DNA of 64,000 bases from CAZCTC01 sp964501335 (lineage in GTDB: Bacteria; Chloroflexota; Anaerolineae; B4-G1; SLSP01), in assembly GCA_964501335.1 (NCBI GenBank), contig CAZCTC010000001.1, positions 139,884 to 203,883 of the forward strand. Reading direction: 5' to 3'. Below are positions 25,356 through 33,750 of the stretch, piece after piece (the first letter of the stretch is position 1; every line of letters starts with the position of its first letter). The translations under genes were made by a program, and so were the position numbers. The notes beneath the pieces were generated by a model. The model was not told the origin of the DNA, did not search any database, and saw only the letters and a program-made list of their open reading frames with translations.

Positions 25356-26771
25356 ATGAAAAAACTTAATCCCATAAATTTTACCTGCCGGCCTCAAAAG
25401 ATCCTGAAAGCATCATCTCAGGCTTTCCATCTCCCATCTTCCACTCTTCCAGTCTTCCATTCCCCCACCCTCCATCTTCCATCCTTCCGATCTTCCCGCC
25501 TCTCCCCCAAAATCATACTCCAGGGTCTCCTGGCCATTCTGATCTTTGCACTTTCCGCCTGCCAGGCGGCCCTCCCCGAGCCCCCCGAACCACCGGCTCC
25601 CGTCATCGTCCTCTGGCATCCCTTCATCGGAGAGGAAGCCGCCGCCATTCAACGCCTGGGCGATCGGTTCACGGCCGAAAACCCCCGGCATATCAACCTG
25701 ATTGTCGAGTATCAGCAAAACATCGCCCAAAAGCTGACCGGAGATCCGGAAAGTCGGCCCGACCTGTTGATTGTCTGGCCCGAAGAAGCCCGGGAATATC
25801 AAACCGCCGGCTACAGCGTTGCCCCTACCCCGCTCCCGATCAGCAGCACAGTCGATATGGCCGACCTGCTCCCCATGGCGCAGGCACTCTACAACGACAA
25901 GGGCCGACTTAATGCCATCCCGTTGGGCCTGGCTACCTACGTCGCCTACTACAACAAAGATTGGCTCAACGACCTGGGATATGAAACCATGCCCACCCGC
26001 TTCGGCATTCTCACCGAAATCGCCTGCAAAGCGACCGATGTCCAGGCCAACCAGAACGGCGCCACCCTGCCCTCTCAGGCCGGCATGTTCCTGGCCCTGA
26101 TGTCGGCCCAGGGCTCTCCGCTGATGACCGGCGAAGGCTACTATCAATTCGACGACCCCCTCAGCCTCCAGGCCGGGGATGGGTTGCAAACCCTCCTTAG
26201 CTCAAACTGTGGTTCAGTCTACGAAATCAGCGGCGTCGGAATCGACCGCCTGGGCAACAGCACACTTCCGATCCTGATGGAAAGCAGCCTGAACCGCAAA
26301 GCCATCGAACGTGCCGTCGCCGCCCACCGCAATTTCGCGCTGGCGATGAGCGCCCTGCCCGGCCCCCAGGATCTGGGGCCCACACTCTGGTATGGCCCGG
26401 GACTCGCCCTGACGGCACCGGAAGGCCCCCGTCGGGAAGCGGCCCGCGAAGCGCTGGCCTGGTTTCTCTCCGCCGGCGCCCAGGAGGAATGGAGCACATC
26501 GACCAATTATCTGCCCGTCCGTCGCTCCCTGATAGAAAACCGACAGGAACTATTGGAATCCGAAAAGAGCACCTCCCTCGAACCCGCCCTGATCGCCCTG
26601 ACCCTCGACACGGCAGAAAAAGGGAACTGGATTTCCTGGCCTCGCCGCTCTCATTATGCCACCTGCCGGGCGGCCCTGGTTCGCACGCTGGCCTCGTTCG
26701 GCAAAAAGACTCCGCCGGCTGAATTGCTCAGTCAGGCTCAAGCCCAGTGCAATACCGGAGGCAATCCATGA
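25356..26771 (+). CDS. ABC transporter sugar-type solute-binding lipoprotein
   Basis: 471 residues. The mature part is an extracellular solute-binding protein of the MalE/family 1 type (VIVLWHPFIGEEAAAIQRLG, DLLIVWPEEAREYQTAGY, IPLGLATYVAYYNKDWLNDLG). A lipoprotein signal (IILQGLLAILIFALSAC) ends at about residue 70, far from the start. The 45 residues before it are encoded partly by a tandem TCTTCCA-type repeat (25424-25499, reading SFHLPSSTLPVF). There is no Met between repeat and signal, so the signal peptide seems to have gained a repeat-derived N-terminal extension. No transporter permeases are adjacent. The ATGA stop overlaps the IMPase gene. Confidence 0.85.
   Translation: MKKLNPINFTCRPQKILKASSQAFHLPSSTLPVFHSPTLHLPSFRSSRLSPKIILQGLLAILIFALSACQAALPEPPEPPAPVIVLWHPFIGEEAAAIQRLGDRFTAENPRHINLIVEYQQNIAQKLTGDPESRPDLLIVWPEEAREYQTAGYSVAPTPLPISSTVDMADLLPMAQALYNDKGRLNAIPLGLATYVAYYNKDWLNDLGYETMPTRFGILTEIACKATDVQANQNGATLPSQAGMFLALMSAQGSPLMTGEGYYQFDDPLSLQAGDGLQTLLSSNCGSVYEISGVGIDRLGNSTLPILMESSLNRKAIERAVAAHRNFALAMSALPGPQDLGPTLWYGPGLALTAPEGPRREAAREALAWFLSAGAQEEWSTSTNYLPVRRSLIENRQELLESEKSTSLEPALIALTLDTAEKGNWISWPRRSHYATCRAALVRTLASFGKKTPPAELLSQAQAQCNTGGNP
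25424..25499. repeat. Tandem 8-mer-like repeat inside a coding region
   Basis: Repeated TCTTCCAC / TCTTCCAT / TTCCATC units that form part of the reading frame of the solute-binding protein. Related tracts lie at 23615-23640, 35816-35870 and 58764-58855. Confidence 0.75.
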
Positions 26772-27562
26772 ATGAACAGGAACGATGGTTAGCCGTAGCC
26801 GTTGAAGCCGCCGTCGAAGCCGGCGAATACCTGCAAACTCACTGGCAAACCAGCCACACCATTCGCTACAAAGGTCATCGCGATCTGGTGACCGAAGCCG
26901 ATGTCGCCTCTGAAACCCTGATCCTGAACCGTCTGCACGCCGCCTTCCCCGATCACGCCATCACCTCCGAAGAAGGCGGCGGAGATGAAAGTGCCGGTCA
27001 GGGCATCCGCTGGCTGATCGACCCCATCGACGGCACCACCAATTTTTCTCGCAACAACCCTACCTTCAGCGTCTCCATCGCCGCGCTGGAAAACGGTGAA
27101 CCGGCCGTGGGCGTCGTCTATGACCCGCTGCGTCGCCATCTCTTCGCCGCCCGACGTAACGGCGGCGCCACCTTGAACGGCGAACCGCTGCACACCTCCG
27201 GCATCGCCCATCCCGAACGGGCCGTCAGCAGCGTGGATTGGCCCCGCAACAACACCTACCGCGAACAGATGTGGTGGATTGCCGGGACACTCCTGACCCA
27301 CAGCCACACCCTGCGGGCCATCGGCTCGGCCGCTCTGGCCATAACCTATGTCGGCGCCGGCTGGCTGGATTTCTATGCCGCCCTGAGCCTCAAACCCTGG
27401 GATCAAGCCGCCGCCATCCTCATTGTCCAGGAAGCCGGAGGCGCAGTTGAAACGGTCTCGCATAAACCCTGGACCCCCATGGCCCCCGATCCAATGCTCG
27501 CCGCCACCCCCCAACTGCTGACGGCTTTCCGTGACTTGCTGGATGGAGCCGAACGCCGATGA
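26768..27562 (+). CDS. Inositol monophosphatase family phosphatase
   Basis: 264 residues, cytosolic, Mg-dependent sugar phosphatase fold. Metal-binding motifs are intact: VTEADVASE, ITSEEGGG, WLIDPIDGTTNF (DPIDGT) and LKPWDQAAAILIVQEAGG (WDxAA). Members hydrolyse inositol-1-phosphate, fructose-1,6-bisphosphate or related esters; substrate not predictable. The ATG at 26768 overlaps the upstream stop (ATGA), with GGAGG 7 nt before it. The stop overlaps the next gene. Operon 25356-28719. Confidence 0.93.
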   Translation: MNEQERWLAVAVEAAVEAGEYLQTHWQTSHTIRYKGHRDLVTEADVASETLILNRLHAAFPDHAITSEEGGGDESAGQGIRWLIDPIDGTTNFSRNNPTFSVSIAALENGEPAVGVVYDPLRRHLFAARRNGGATLNGEPLHTSGIAHPERAVSSVDWPRNNTYREQMWWIAGTLLTHSHTLRAIGSAALAITYVGAGWLDFYAALSLKPWDQAAAILIVQEAGGAVETVSHKPWTPMAPDPMLAATPQLLTAFRDLLDGAERR

Positions 27563-28719
27563 AGCACCTGCATCGAATTCTCAGTCTGATTCTGGGAGCG
27601 ATTTTATTGATGGCCCCGCTGCTGCCAGGGCCGATCCACGCCCAGGGTGACACAGCCGCACGCTTCTATGAATTGCTCACCACCGCCCGCCTGAAACAGG
27701 GTCTGGCGCCTTTAAGCCGCTCCACCCTGCTGGATCAGGCGGCCCAGCGCCATGCCACCGATATCGCCGAACGTGGAGTGGTCAGCTCAACCGGCGCCGA
27801 CGGATCGACCTTCCGCCAGCGCATCCGCGAAACCGGCTATCATGCCTGGAACGACGGGTTGCTGGTCAACGAGCTGATCTGGACCGGCTCCGGAGGTGCT
27901 GAAAATGCCCTCAAATGGTTCCAACAGAACTCCCAACAATGGGCGATGTTCCTCGATCCCAAATATCGCGAAATCGGTCTGGGATTCGCCTCTGATGCCC
28001 AGGGGATGCAATATTTCGTCATCACCGTAGGCTCCCGCCCGGGCGTCCTTCCCGTTTTTATCAATGACGGCGCCGAAAGCACCGAATCTCCCCAGGTCGC
28101 CATCCGCCTCACCAACGAAGAAGCCGTCTCGATGGGCGAAGGCACCTGGATGGGCAAAGCCATCGAAGTACGGTTGAGCAGTTCACCGGATTTCGGCAAT
28201 ACCCCCTGGCAGCCCTGGGGATCGTTATTGCCCTGGAGCCTGGATGACAACGGACGCGGCGAATACATCGTCTACGTTCAATTCCGTGACGGCGCCAAAC
28301 GCACCGCCATCTCCCAGGCTTCCATTCAATTAAAGAACGGCAGCGCCCCCCGGCCTACCGCTACCCCTACCGTCATCACCCCCACACCGGGAACAGCTAC
28401 GCCCACGCCTGCACCGACCTTCACCCCCACCCCTGTACCGACCGACATCCCAACTTCCACCCCGACGCCAACGCTGGAACCGGCCGCCCCCACCTACACC
28501 CCGGTTCCGGATCAACCGACTCCCACGCCCACCGCCACCCCATGGATTTTACCCACCGCCACCGCCACCGCCACCCCTATCCTACAGCCCACCTGGACCC
28601 CGCTCCCCGATGGGCAGATTGAACCCACCGCAACTATCGATTGGCCCCTCTGGGGAACCGTAGGACTGCAAATCGCAGCCCTGCTGCTGGGAGCCGCCAT
28701 CTTCCTGCGCCGCAAATAA
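27559..28719 (+). CDS. Secreted CAP (SCP/PR1) domain protein with Thr/Pro stalk and membrane anchor
   Basis: 386 residues. Signal peptide 1-29 (cleavage after IHAQ), CAP domain about 30-165 (FYELLTTARLKQGLAPLSRS, AAQRHATDIAERGVV, NELIWTG, WAMFLDPKYREIGLGF), a beta-rich region to about 260, then roughly 90 residues of TPTP-type low-complexity stalk and a C-terminal helix (about 362-380) ending RRK. So it is exported, tethered by its C terminus and held away from the surface. CAP domains act in binding or proteolysis; activity unknown. Translationally coupled to the IMPase (ATGA). Confidence 0.88.
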   Translation: MKHLHRILSLILGAILLMAPLLPGPIHAQGDTAARFYELLTTARLKQGLAPLSRSTLLDQAAQRHATDIAERGVVSSTGADGSTFRQRIRETGYHAWNDGLLVNELIWTGSGGAENALKWFQQNSQQWAMFLDPKYREIGLGFASDAQGMQYFVITVGSRPGVLPVFINDGAESTESPQVAIRLTNEEAVSMGEGTWMGKAIEVRLSSSPDFGNTPWQPWGSLLPWSLDDNGRGEYIVYVQFRDGAKRTAISQASIQLKNGSAPRPTATPTVITPTPGTATPTPAPTFTPTPVPTDIPTSTPTPTLEPAAPTYTPVPDQPTPTPTATPWILPTATATATPILQPTWTPLPDGQIEPTATIDWPLWGTVGLQIAALLLGAAIFLRRK

Positions 28720-28739
28720 AACCACGCGCGGGACACTAC

Positions 28740-28885
28740 AAAAAGAACTTTATCCAATTATCCAAATAAAAAACTGTGTTTTCGCGGGCTTCAGAAAGCC
28801 CGCGAAAACACAAACAAAAAAATTCTCTCTGCCCATCCTACGCGTCGCTCCCTGAAATAAAAGCCATCGCACGCAGGACGCCATA
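28740..28885 (+). repeat. Dispersed palindromic intergenic repeat, copy 9
   Basis: Hairpin 28775-28811 (TGTGTTTTCGCGGGCTT, CAGA, AAGCCCGCGAAAACACA), then TTCTCTCTGCCCATCC, CGCGTCGC and GCAGGACGC. Confidence 0.85.
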
Positions 28886-28896
28886 AAAAAGAACTT

Positions 28897-28931
28897 ATTT
28901 TCGCCCGCCTGAGAAGGCGGGCGAAAATATG
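28897..28931 (+). repeat. Isolated hairpin before YitT gene
   Basis: TATTTTCGCCCGCCT, GAGA, AGGCGGGCGAAAATA, 24 bp before the TTG start at 28955. It lies in the leader, not after a gene. Confidence 0.75.
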
Positions 28932-28954
28932 AATTCAAGAATAAGGAGCCCACC

Positions 28955-29854
28955 TTGAAAAAAAACAACCTGAAAAACGCCCACTGGTGGCAATCGAAAT
29001 TCTTCCAGGCCCTGGAAGACTACGCCCTCATCACCATCGGCTCGCTGATCGTTGCCGCCAACGTCAACCTCTTCCTCGTCCCCAACAACGTCATCTCCAC
29101 CGGCATCACCGGCATCGGCATGCTGGCCAATTACCTCTGGCACTGGCCCATCGGCATCATCACCCTCATCCTCAACATTCCCCTCTTCCTGGCCGGCATC
29201 CGCTGGGGCGGCGGCCTGAAATTCTTCACCCGTTCCATCTACGCCGTCGTCGTCATGACCATCGCCATCGACATAACCACCGGACTGCAAGGCGTAATGA
29301 GCGACATCCACGATCCTTTACTCTACACCCTCTTCGGCGGCCTGTTGGACGGCATCGGCATCGGCCTGGTCCTGCGCGGCCAGGGCACCACCGGCGGCAC
29401 CGACATCGTCGCCCAGTTGCTTCATCGTTACCGCGCCATCCCCTTCAGCACCACCTTCCTCGCCGTCAACGGCATAATCTTGCTGGGCGGCGTCATCATC
29501 GTCGGGTGGGCCCCCATCCTCTACGCTCTGGTCGTCAACTTCGTCTCCAGCCGTGTCGTCGATACCGTCCAGGAAGGCGTTGGCTATGCCCGCTCCGTCA
29601 TGATCATCTCCCGGGAAAACGATGCCGTTCGGGATCGCATCCTCCACGACCTCAGCCGCGGCGTGACGGTTCTGGAAGCTCACGGCGGCTACACCCAGAC
29701 CCCTCGCCCGGCTCTCTACGTCGTCGTCATGCGCGATGAAGTCTCCCGGCTCAAACGCATGATCGCCGAAATCGATCCGGATGCCTTCGTCGTCGTCTCC
29801 GAAGCTCACGAAGTCCTGGGAGAAGGTTTCCAACCCGTCGCCAACCAGCCCTAG
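28955..29854 (+). CDS. YitT family membrane protein (first of tandem pair)
   Basis: 299 residues: five to six membrane helices (to about residue 205) then a C-terminal cytoplasmic DUF2179 domain (VMIISRENDAVRDRILHDLS, RGVTVLEAHGGYT, LYVVVMRDEVSRLKRMIAEI). VPNNVISTGITGIGMLANYL and LRGQGTTGGTDIVAQLL are family signatures. The start is TTG at 28955 with AAGGAG 7 nt upstream. The biochemical role of YitT proteins is unknown. Its close paralogue follows at 30108. Confidence 0.9.
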   Translation: MKKNNLKNAHWWQSKFFQALEDYALITIGSLIVAANVNLFLVPNNVISTGITGIGMLANYLWHWPIGIITLILNIPLFLAGIRWGGGLKFFTRSIYAVVVMTIAIDITTGLQGVMSDIHDPLLYTLFGGLLDGIGIGLVLRGQGTTGGTDIVAQLLHRYRAIPFSTTFLAVNGIILLGGVIIVGWAPILYALVVNFVSSRVVDTVQEGVGYARSVMIISRENDAVRDRILHDLSRGVTVLEAHGGYTQTPRPALYVVVMRDEVSRLKRMIAEIDPDAFVVVSEAHEVLGEGFQPVANQP

Positions 29855-29879
29855 ATTATCGCTACCCGTCTCCCCTACG

Positions 29880-30040
29880 AAAAAACCCCGGATTGCATGA
29901 AAAAGAAAAACCCGGATTGTCGGCGGCTTCAGAAAGCCGCCGACAAAATAAAATAAAAACAACTTCTCTCTACCTGCTTCGCACCGTGCATCGTTTCGGG
30001 CGAAACAAAAACCTTTTGCGGGACGCGAAAAATGCCCGCC
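29880..30040 (+). repeat. Dispersed palindromic intergenic repeat, copy 10
   Basis: Hairpin 29917-29946 (TTGTCGGCGGCTT, CAGA, AAGCCGCCGACAA), then TTCTCTCTACCTGC, CACCGTGCATCGTTTCG and TTTTGCGGGACGC. Confidence 0.8.
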
Positions 30041-30107
30041 GCCAGACAAAAACGCAATACCACAAAAGTAACTCAGCGGCAAACTAAAGTTTTAGGAGGA
30101 AACCAGA

Positions 30108-30992
30108 ATGACCCAAAAGACCCGCTCCACGTCCAGATTAAAGCAATTCGGCAGCACCCTGCAAGACTACCTGCTGCTTACCGTCGGAGCCCTCTTCATG
30201 GCGGCCGCCGTCGATATCTTTATGATCCCCAATCACGTCGTCTCCTCCGGCCTCACCGGTCTCTCCATGATCGGCAACTACCTCTGGGGCTGGCCCGTCG
30301 GGATCGTCACCCTGCTGCTCAATATCCCCTTGCTGCTGGCCGGAGCTCGCTGGGGCGGCGGCATGAAGTTCATCCTCCGCACCATCTACACCGTCATCGT
30401 CATGACCGCCGCCATTGACCTGCTGGCACCCCGACTGCCGGCCATCCCCACCGACCCCTTGATCTATACCTGCTTCAGCGGCGTACTCAATGGAATCGGC
30501 GCCGGGCTGATCCTGCGAGGGCAGGGAACCGCCGGCGGGACCGACATCATCTCCGTGCTGCTCAACCGGCATTTCGGCGTGCCCTTCGGCCAGGTCTATC
30601 TGATCTCCAACAGCGTCACTCTCGTAGCCGCCGCCATGGTTTTCCAAATCGAACTGGCCCTCTACGCCCTGATCGTCGTCTTCGTCTCCAGCCGCGTCGT
30701 CGATGCCATTCAGGAAGGGCTCAACGAAGCCCGCACCATCTTCATCATCACCAGCTATCCCGAAGAAGTTCAAAGCAGCATCATCAAAGAACTGGGCCGT
30801 GGCGTAACCATGATCGAAGCGCAAGGCGGCTATACCCATTCCCCCCGGCACATGCTCTTTGCCGTCGTCTCCCGCACCCAGTTCACCCATCTGAAGCGGC
30901 TGATCGCCTCCATCGATCCTGAAGCCTTTGTCGTCGTCACCGACGCCCGCGAAGTGCTCGGCCGCGGCTTTCGCCCCATGGTCCAGAGTTGA
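30108..30992 (+). CDS. YitT family membrane protein (second of tandem pair)
   Basis: 294 residues, about 55-60 percent identical to the gene at 28955-29854. It has the same five- to six-helix part (IPNHVVSSGLTGLSMIGNYL, LRGQGTAGGTDIISVLLNRH) and C-terminal DUF2179 domain (GRGVTMIEAQGGYTHSPRHM). AGGAGG is 8 nt before the ATG. It is separated from its twin by a repeat copy, so the duplication is not recent. Function unknown. Confidence 0.9.
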   Translation: MTQKTRSTSRLKQFGSTLQDYLLLTVGALFMAAAVDIFMIPNHVVSSGLTGLSMIGNYLWGWPVGIVTLLLNIPLLLAGARWGGGMKFILRTIYTVIVMTAAIDLLAPRLPAIPTDPLIYTCFSGVLNGIGAGLILRGQGTAGGTDIISVLLNRHFGVPFGQVYLISNSVTLVAAAMVFQIELALYALIVVFVSSRVVDAIQEGLNEARTIFIITSYPEEVQSSIIKELGRGVTMIEAQGGYTHSPRHMLFAVVSRTQFTHLKRLIASIDPEAFVVVTDAREVLGRGFRPMVQS

Positions 30993-31002
30993 AATAAAGA
31001 AT

Positions 31003-31046
31003 TAAAAATTCGCGCCATCCCTTCTGGGATGGCGCGAATTTTTTAA
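31003..31046 (+). terminator. Strong intrinsic terminator
   Basis: AAAAATTCGCGCCATCCC, TTCT, GGGATGGCGCGAATTTTTT, 11 bp after the YitT stop. Perfect stem, T-run in both directions. Confidence 0.9.
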
Positions 31047-31054
31047 CAAAAGCC

Positions 31055-31365
31055 CTTCACATGCTCAAACGCACAGATCGAGAAAAAAGCCCTTCACATG
31101 CCCAAACGCACAGGTCGAGAAAAAAGCCCGTATTTTTGTGCGCATTCTTATGCGCACAAAAATACAAACAAAAAAACTCTCCCCCCCTGCTTCGCACAGC
31201 GCGGCGCTTCTTACCAGCAAATTTCGACCTGTGCGGTTAGTCTGGGAAAAAGCCCCTATTTTTGGCGGCTTTCTGAAGCCGCCAAAAATATGAATAAAAA
31301 ACTCTCTCCCCCCATCCCGCGCGGCGCTTTTGACCAGGAAAACACCTGTTGCGGGACGCTAAAAA
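31055..31365 (+). repeat. Two tandem copies of the dispersed repeat (copies 11 and 12)
   Basis: Hairpins at 31130-31166 (GTATTTTTGTGCGCATTC, TTATGCGCACAAAAATAC) and 31257-31291 (TATTTTTGGCGGCTT, TCTG, AAGCCGCCAAAAATA). Between them is the conserved TTTCGACCTGTGCGGTTAGT block, and each is followed by CTCTCCCCCC and GCGCGGCGCTT. The 397-bp gap between the convergent genes holds nothing else. Confidence 0.85.
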
Positions 31366-31389
31366 TCTGACCGCGCAGCCCCTGCTCTA

Positions 31390-32304
31390 TTATTGGGCCG
31401 GCGTACCTTCCGCCGTCCGTTCTCCATCCAACACTGCCTGCAAAGCCCGCACCGCCACCTCAACCATCCCCTCATCGGGCTCCCGCGTCGTCAACTTCTG
31501 CAACGCCAGATTCGGCGCAATTAAAATCCGCACCCAGCCCCAATGGCTGAACCGGGCCGAAAGCCGCAATACCTCATACGAAATTCCCGCAATCACCGGC
31601 AACAGCAGCAACCGGGACCCCAACCGGATCAACAACGAAGGGGGTCGTCCCAACGGGGCAAAAACCAGAATCGAAATCAGGACCACAAAAAGCAAAAAGG
31701 CCGTTCCACAGCGCGGATTGGCCGTCGGGAAAGTCTTGACCGACTCCACGGTCAGCGGAGCCCCCGCTTCATGGGCGTTGATCGTTTTATGTTCCGCCCC
31801 GTGATAGGCAAAAACCCGCCCGATCTCCGGAATCCGGCCCACGGCCGCCATATATCCGATCAAAATAGTCAGCCGAATCAACCCTTCGACCAGATTGAAC
31901 AACAGATCGTGGGTCTGCACAATCCATCCGGCCAGCAAAGAGGGAATCACCATAAACAACCCGACCCCGATCGCCATCGAAAGGAAACCGGTCACCAGTC
32001 CCGTTCCATTGCTCATAGAAAATTCAGGGTCTTCCGCCTGGCCCTGTACCTCCGCAGAATAGAAAAGGGCCTTCATGCCCAGGCCCAGCGAATCCCACAA
32101 CATCGGAATCCCGCGCAAAAAAGGAATTCGGCTCACCGGTCCCCGATATAACCCGTTCAACGGCTCCGTCTTCACCACAATCTCCCCATCGGGGCGCCGG
32201 ACAGCCACCGCCGCCGTATACCGCCCCCGCATCAACACCCCTTCCATCAAAGCCTGGCCCCCGTAGGACCAACCCAGGCGCTTTTCGTTTCCCTTCGTCG
32301 TCAT
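31390..32304 (-). CDS. DUF1385 (YqhQ-like) membrane protein
   Basis: 304 residues. WSYGGQALMEGVLMRGRYTA at the N terminus and FAYHGAEHKTINAHEAGAPL in the middle (His/Glu-rich YHGAEHK) are the defining DUF1385 motifs. Helices lie at about 95-120, 130-160 and 200-245. GGAGG precedes the ATG at 32304 by 5 nt; upstream in-frame ATGs (32316, 32385) lack a ribosome site. The B. subtilis homologue YqhQ is of unknown function. Its own promoter is visible at 32347-32375. Confidence 0.92.
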   Translation of the reverse strand: MTTKGNEKRLGWSYGGQALMEGVLMRGRYTAAVAVRRPDGEIVVKTEPLNGLYRGPVSRIPFLRGIPMLWDSLGLGMKALFYSAEVQGQAEDPEFSMSNGTGLVTGFLSMAIGVGLFMVIPSLLAGWIVQTHDLLFNLVEGLIRLTILIGYMAAVGRIPEIGRVFAYHGAEHKTINAHEAGAPLTVESVKTFPTANPRCGTAFLLFVVLISILVFAPLGRPPSLLIRLGSRLLLLPVIAGISYEVLRLSARFSHWGWVRILIAPNLALQKLTTREPDEGMVEVAVRALQAVLDGERTAEGTPAQ

Positions 32305-32346
32305 CCATGCCTCCATAACCTGCCTGACATTCCAACATAGGGCTGC

Positions 32347-32375
32347 ATTGTAACGCAAAGCCGCCCATAACGCAA
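32347..32375 (-). promoter_or_regulatory. Promoter of the DUF1385 gene
   Basis: Minus-strand TTGCGT, 17-nt spacer, TACAAT, about 36 nt before the transcript reaches the ATG at 32304. Confidence 0.6.
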
Positions 32376-32389
32376 AAATACCCACCAGT

Positions 32390-32570
32390 GCGGTTAACTT
32401 TTTTAGCGTCCCGCAACAGGTGCTTTCCGGGTAAAAAACGACGCGCAGGACGAGCAGAGAAAGTTATTTTTTGTTCATTTTTCGGCGGCTTCAGAAAGCC
32501 ACCGAAAAATGGTTTTTTTCTTTCTCTTGTTTTCAGGGTTAACTGCGCAGATCGAAAAAAAGCCGTGTGT
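32390..32570 (-). repeat. Dispersed palindromic intergenic repeat, copy 13 (reverse)
   Basis: GCGTCCCGCAACAGGTGC, hairpin 32474-32512 (CATTTTTCGGCGGCTT, CAGA, AAGCCACCGAAAAATG) and the CTGCGCAGATCGA end. It lies between divergent promoters. Confidence 0.85.
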
Positions 32571-32591
32571 AGAACCCTACAAAACCCTTCC

Positions 32592-32620
32592 TTGCCAATC
32601 GGCTTCTCTTACCTTATAAT
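32592..32620 (+). promoter_or_regulatory. Promoter of trpS
   Basis: TTGCCA, 17-nt spacer, TATAAT; start of transcription about 50 nt before the ATG at 32680. Confidence 0.8.
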
Positions 32621-32679
32621 CAACTAGCAATCTGGCCGGCAAACCACCCATCTCCATGGGCCTGAAACGAGGACTATAA

Positions 32680-33681
32680 ATGACGACAAAAAAGATCGCA
32701 CTGACAGGCATCAAACCCTCCGGGCAATGCCACATCGGCAATTACCTGGGAATGTTAAAACCCGCTCTGGAATTAACTAAAGAATACCAGGCCCTTTATT
32801 TCATCGCCGATTACCATGCCCTGACCACAGTTCAGGATCGCAAAACCCTCAACGATCTGACCTATGATGTAGCCGCCACCTGGTTGGCCTTAGGGCTGGA
32901 CCCCGAAAAGACCATCTTCTTCCGCCAGTCCGACATCCCTGAAATCTTCGAATTCAGCTGGGTCCTCTCCTGCTTTACCGCCAAGGGCTTGCTCAACCGC
33001 GCCCATGCCTACAAAGCAGCTGTCGCCAAAAACCAGGAAGCCGGCCTGGATGAAGATGCCGGCATCAACTCCGGTCTCTACTACTACCCCGTCCTGATGG
33101 CTTCCGACATCCTGCTCTACGGCAGCCATGTCGTCCCCGTCGGGCTGGATCAAAAACAGCATGTCGAGATCGCCCGCGACATCGCCCAGGACTTCAACCA
33201 CACCTACAAAACCAACCTGCTGGTCATCCCCGAACCCCAGATCAAAGAAGATGTCATGGTCATCACCGGGCTGGACGGGCGCAAAATGAGCAAGAGCTAC
33301 GACAACGTCATCCCGCTCTTCGCCCCTTCCAACAAACTAAAGGAACGGGTCATGCGCATCGTAACCGATTCCCGCACGCCGGAAGAGCCCAAGAATCCCG
33401 ACGAATGCAACATCTACGCCATCTACCGCCACTTCGCTGCGCCCGAAGAACTGGAAACCACCCGCCAACTCTATCTCAACGGCGGCCTGGCCTACGGCGA
33501 AATGAAGAAAAAACTCTTCCTGTTGCTCGATGAGACCTTCAAAGAACCCCGCGAACGGTATAACGCCTTGATCGCCGACCGCGCCCGGCTGGATGACGTT
33601 TTGATGGAAGGAGCCCGGAAAGCCCGCGCCATCGCCACGCCCATGATGGAAAAAATCCGCCAGACCATCGGCGTCAAATAA
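32680..33681 (+). CDS. trpS: Tryptophanyl-tRNA synthetase
   Basis: 333 residues, cytosolic class Ic synthetase charging tRNA-Trp. TGIKPSGQCHIGNYLGM holds the HIGH-equivalent (HIGN). The second signature is GRKMSKSYDN. DILLYGSHVVPVGLDQKQHVE is the conserved ATP/Trp pocket region. Length fits the bacterial family. Single gene with its own promoter and a strong terminator at 33692. No T-box or trp leader is seen upstream. Confidence 0.97.
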   Translation: MTTKKIALTGIKPSGQCHIGNYLGMLKPALELTKEYQALYFIADYHALTTVQDRKTLNDLTYDVAATWLALGLDPEKTIFFRQSDIPEIFEFSWVLSCFTAKGLLNRAHAYKAAVAKNQEAGLDEDAGINSGLYYYPVLMASDILLYGSHVVPVGLDQKQHVEIARDIAQDFNHTYKTNLLVIPEPQIKEDVMVITGLDGRKMSKSYDNVIPLFAPSNKLKERVMRIVTDSRTPEEPKNPDECNIYAIYRHFAAPEELETTRQLYLNGGLAYGEMKKKLFLLLDETFKEPRERYNALIADRARLDDVLMEGARKARAIATPMMEKIRQTIGVK

Positions 33682-33691
33682 ATTTCGGAAT

Positions 33692-33737
33692 TAAAAAATT
33701 CGCGTCGCCCTCTTCGAGGGCGACGCGAATTTTTTAA
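33692..33737. terminator. Bidirectional intrinsic terminator
   Basis: AAAAAATTCGCGTCGCCCTC, TTC, GAGGGCGACGCGAATTTTTT between the convergent trpS and FAD-subunit genes. Confidence 0.9.
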
Positions 33738-33750
33738 TCTCATCCCAAAG

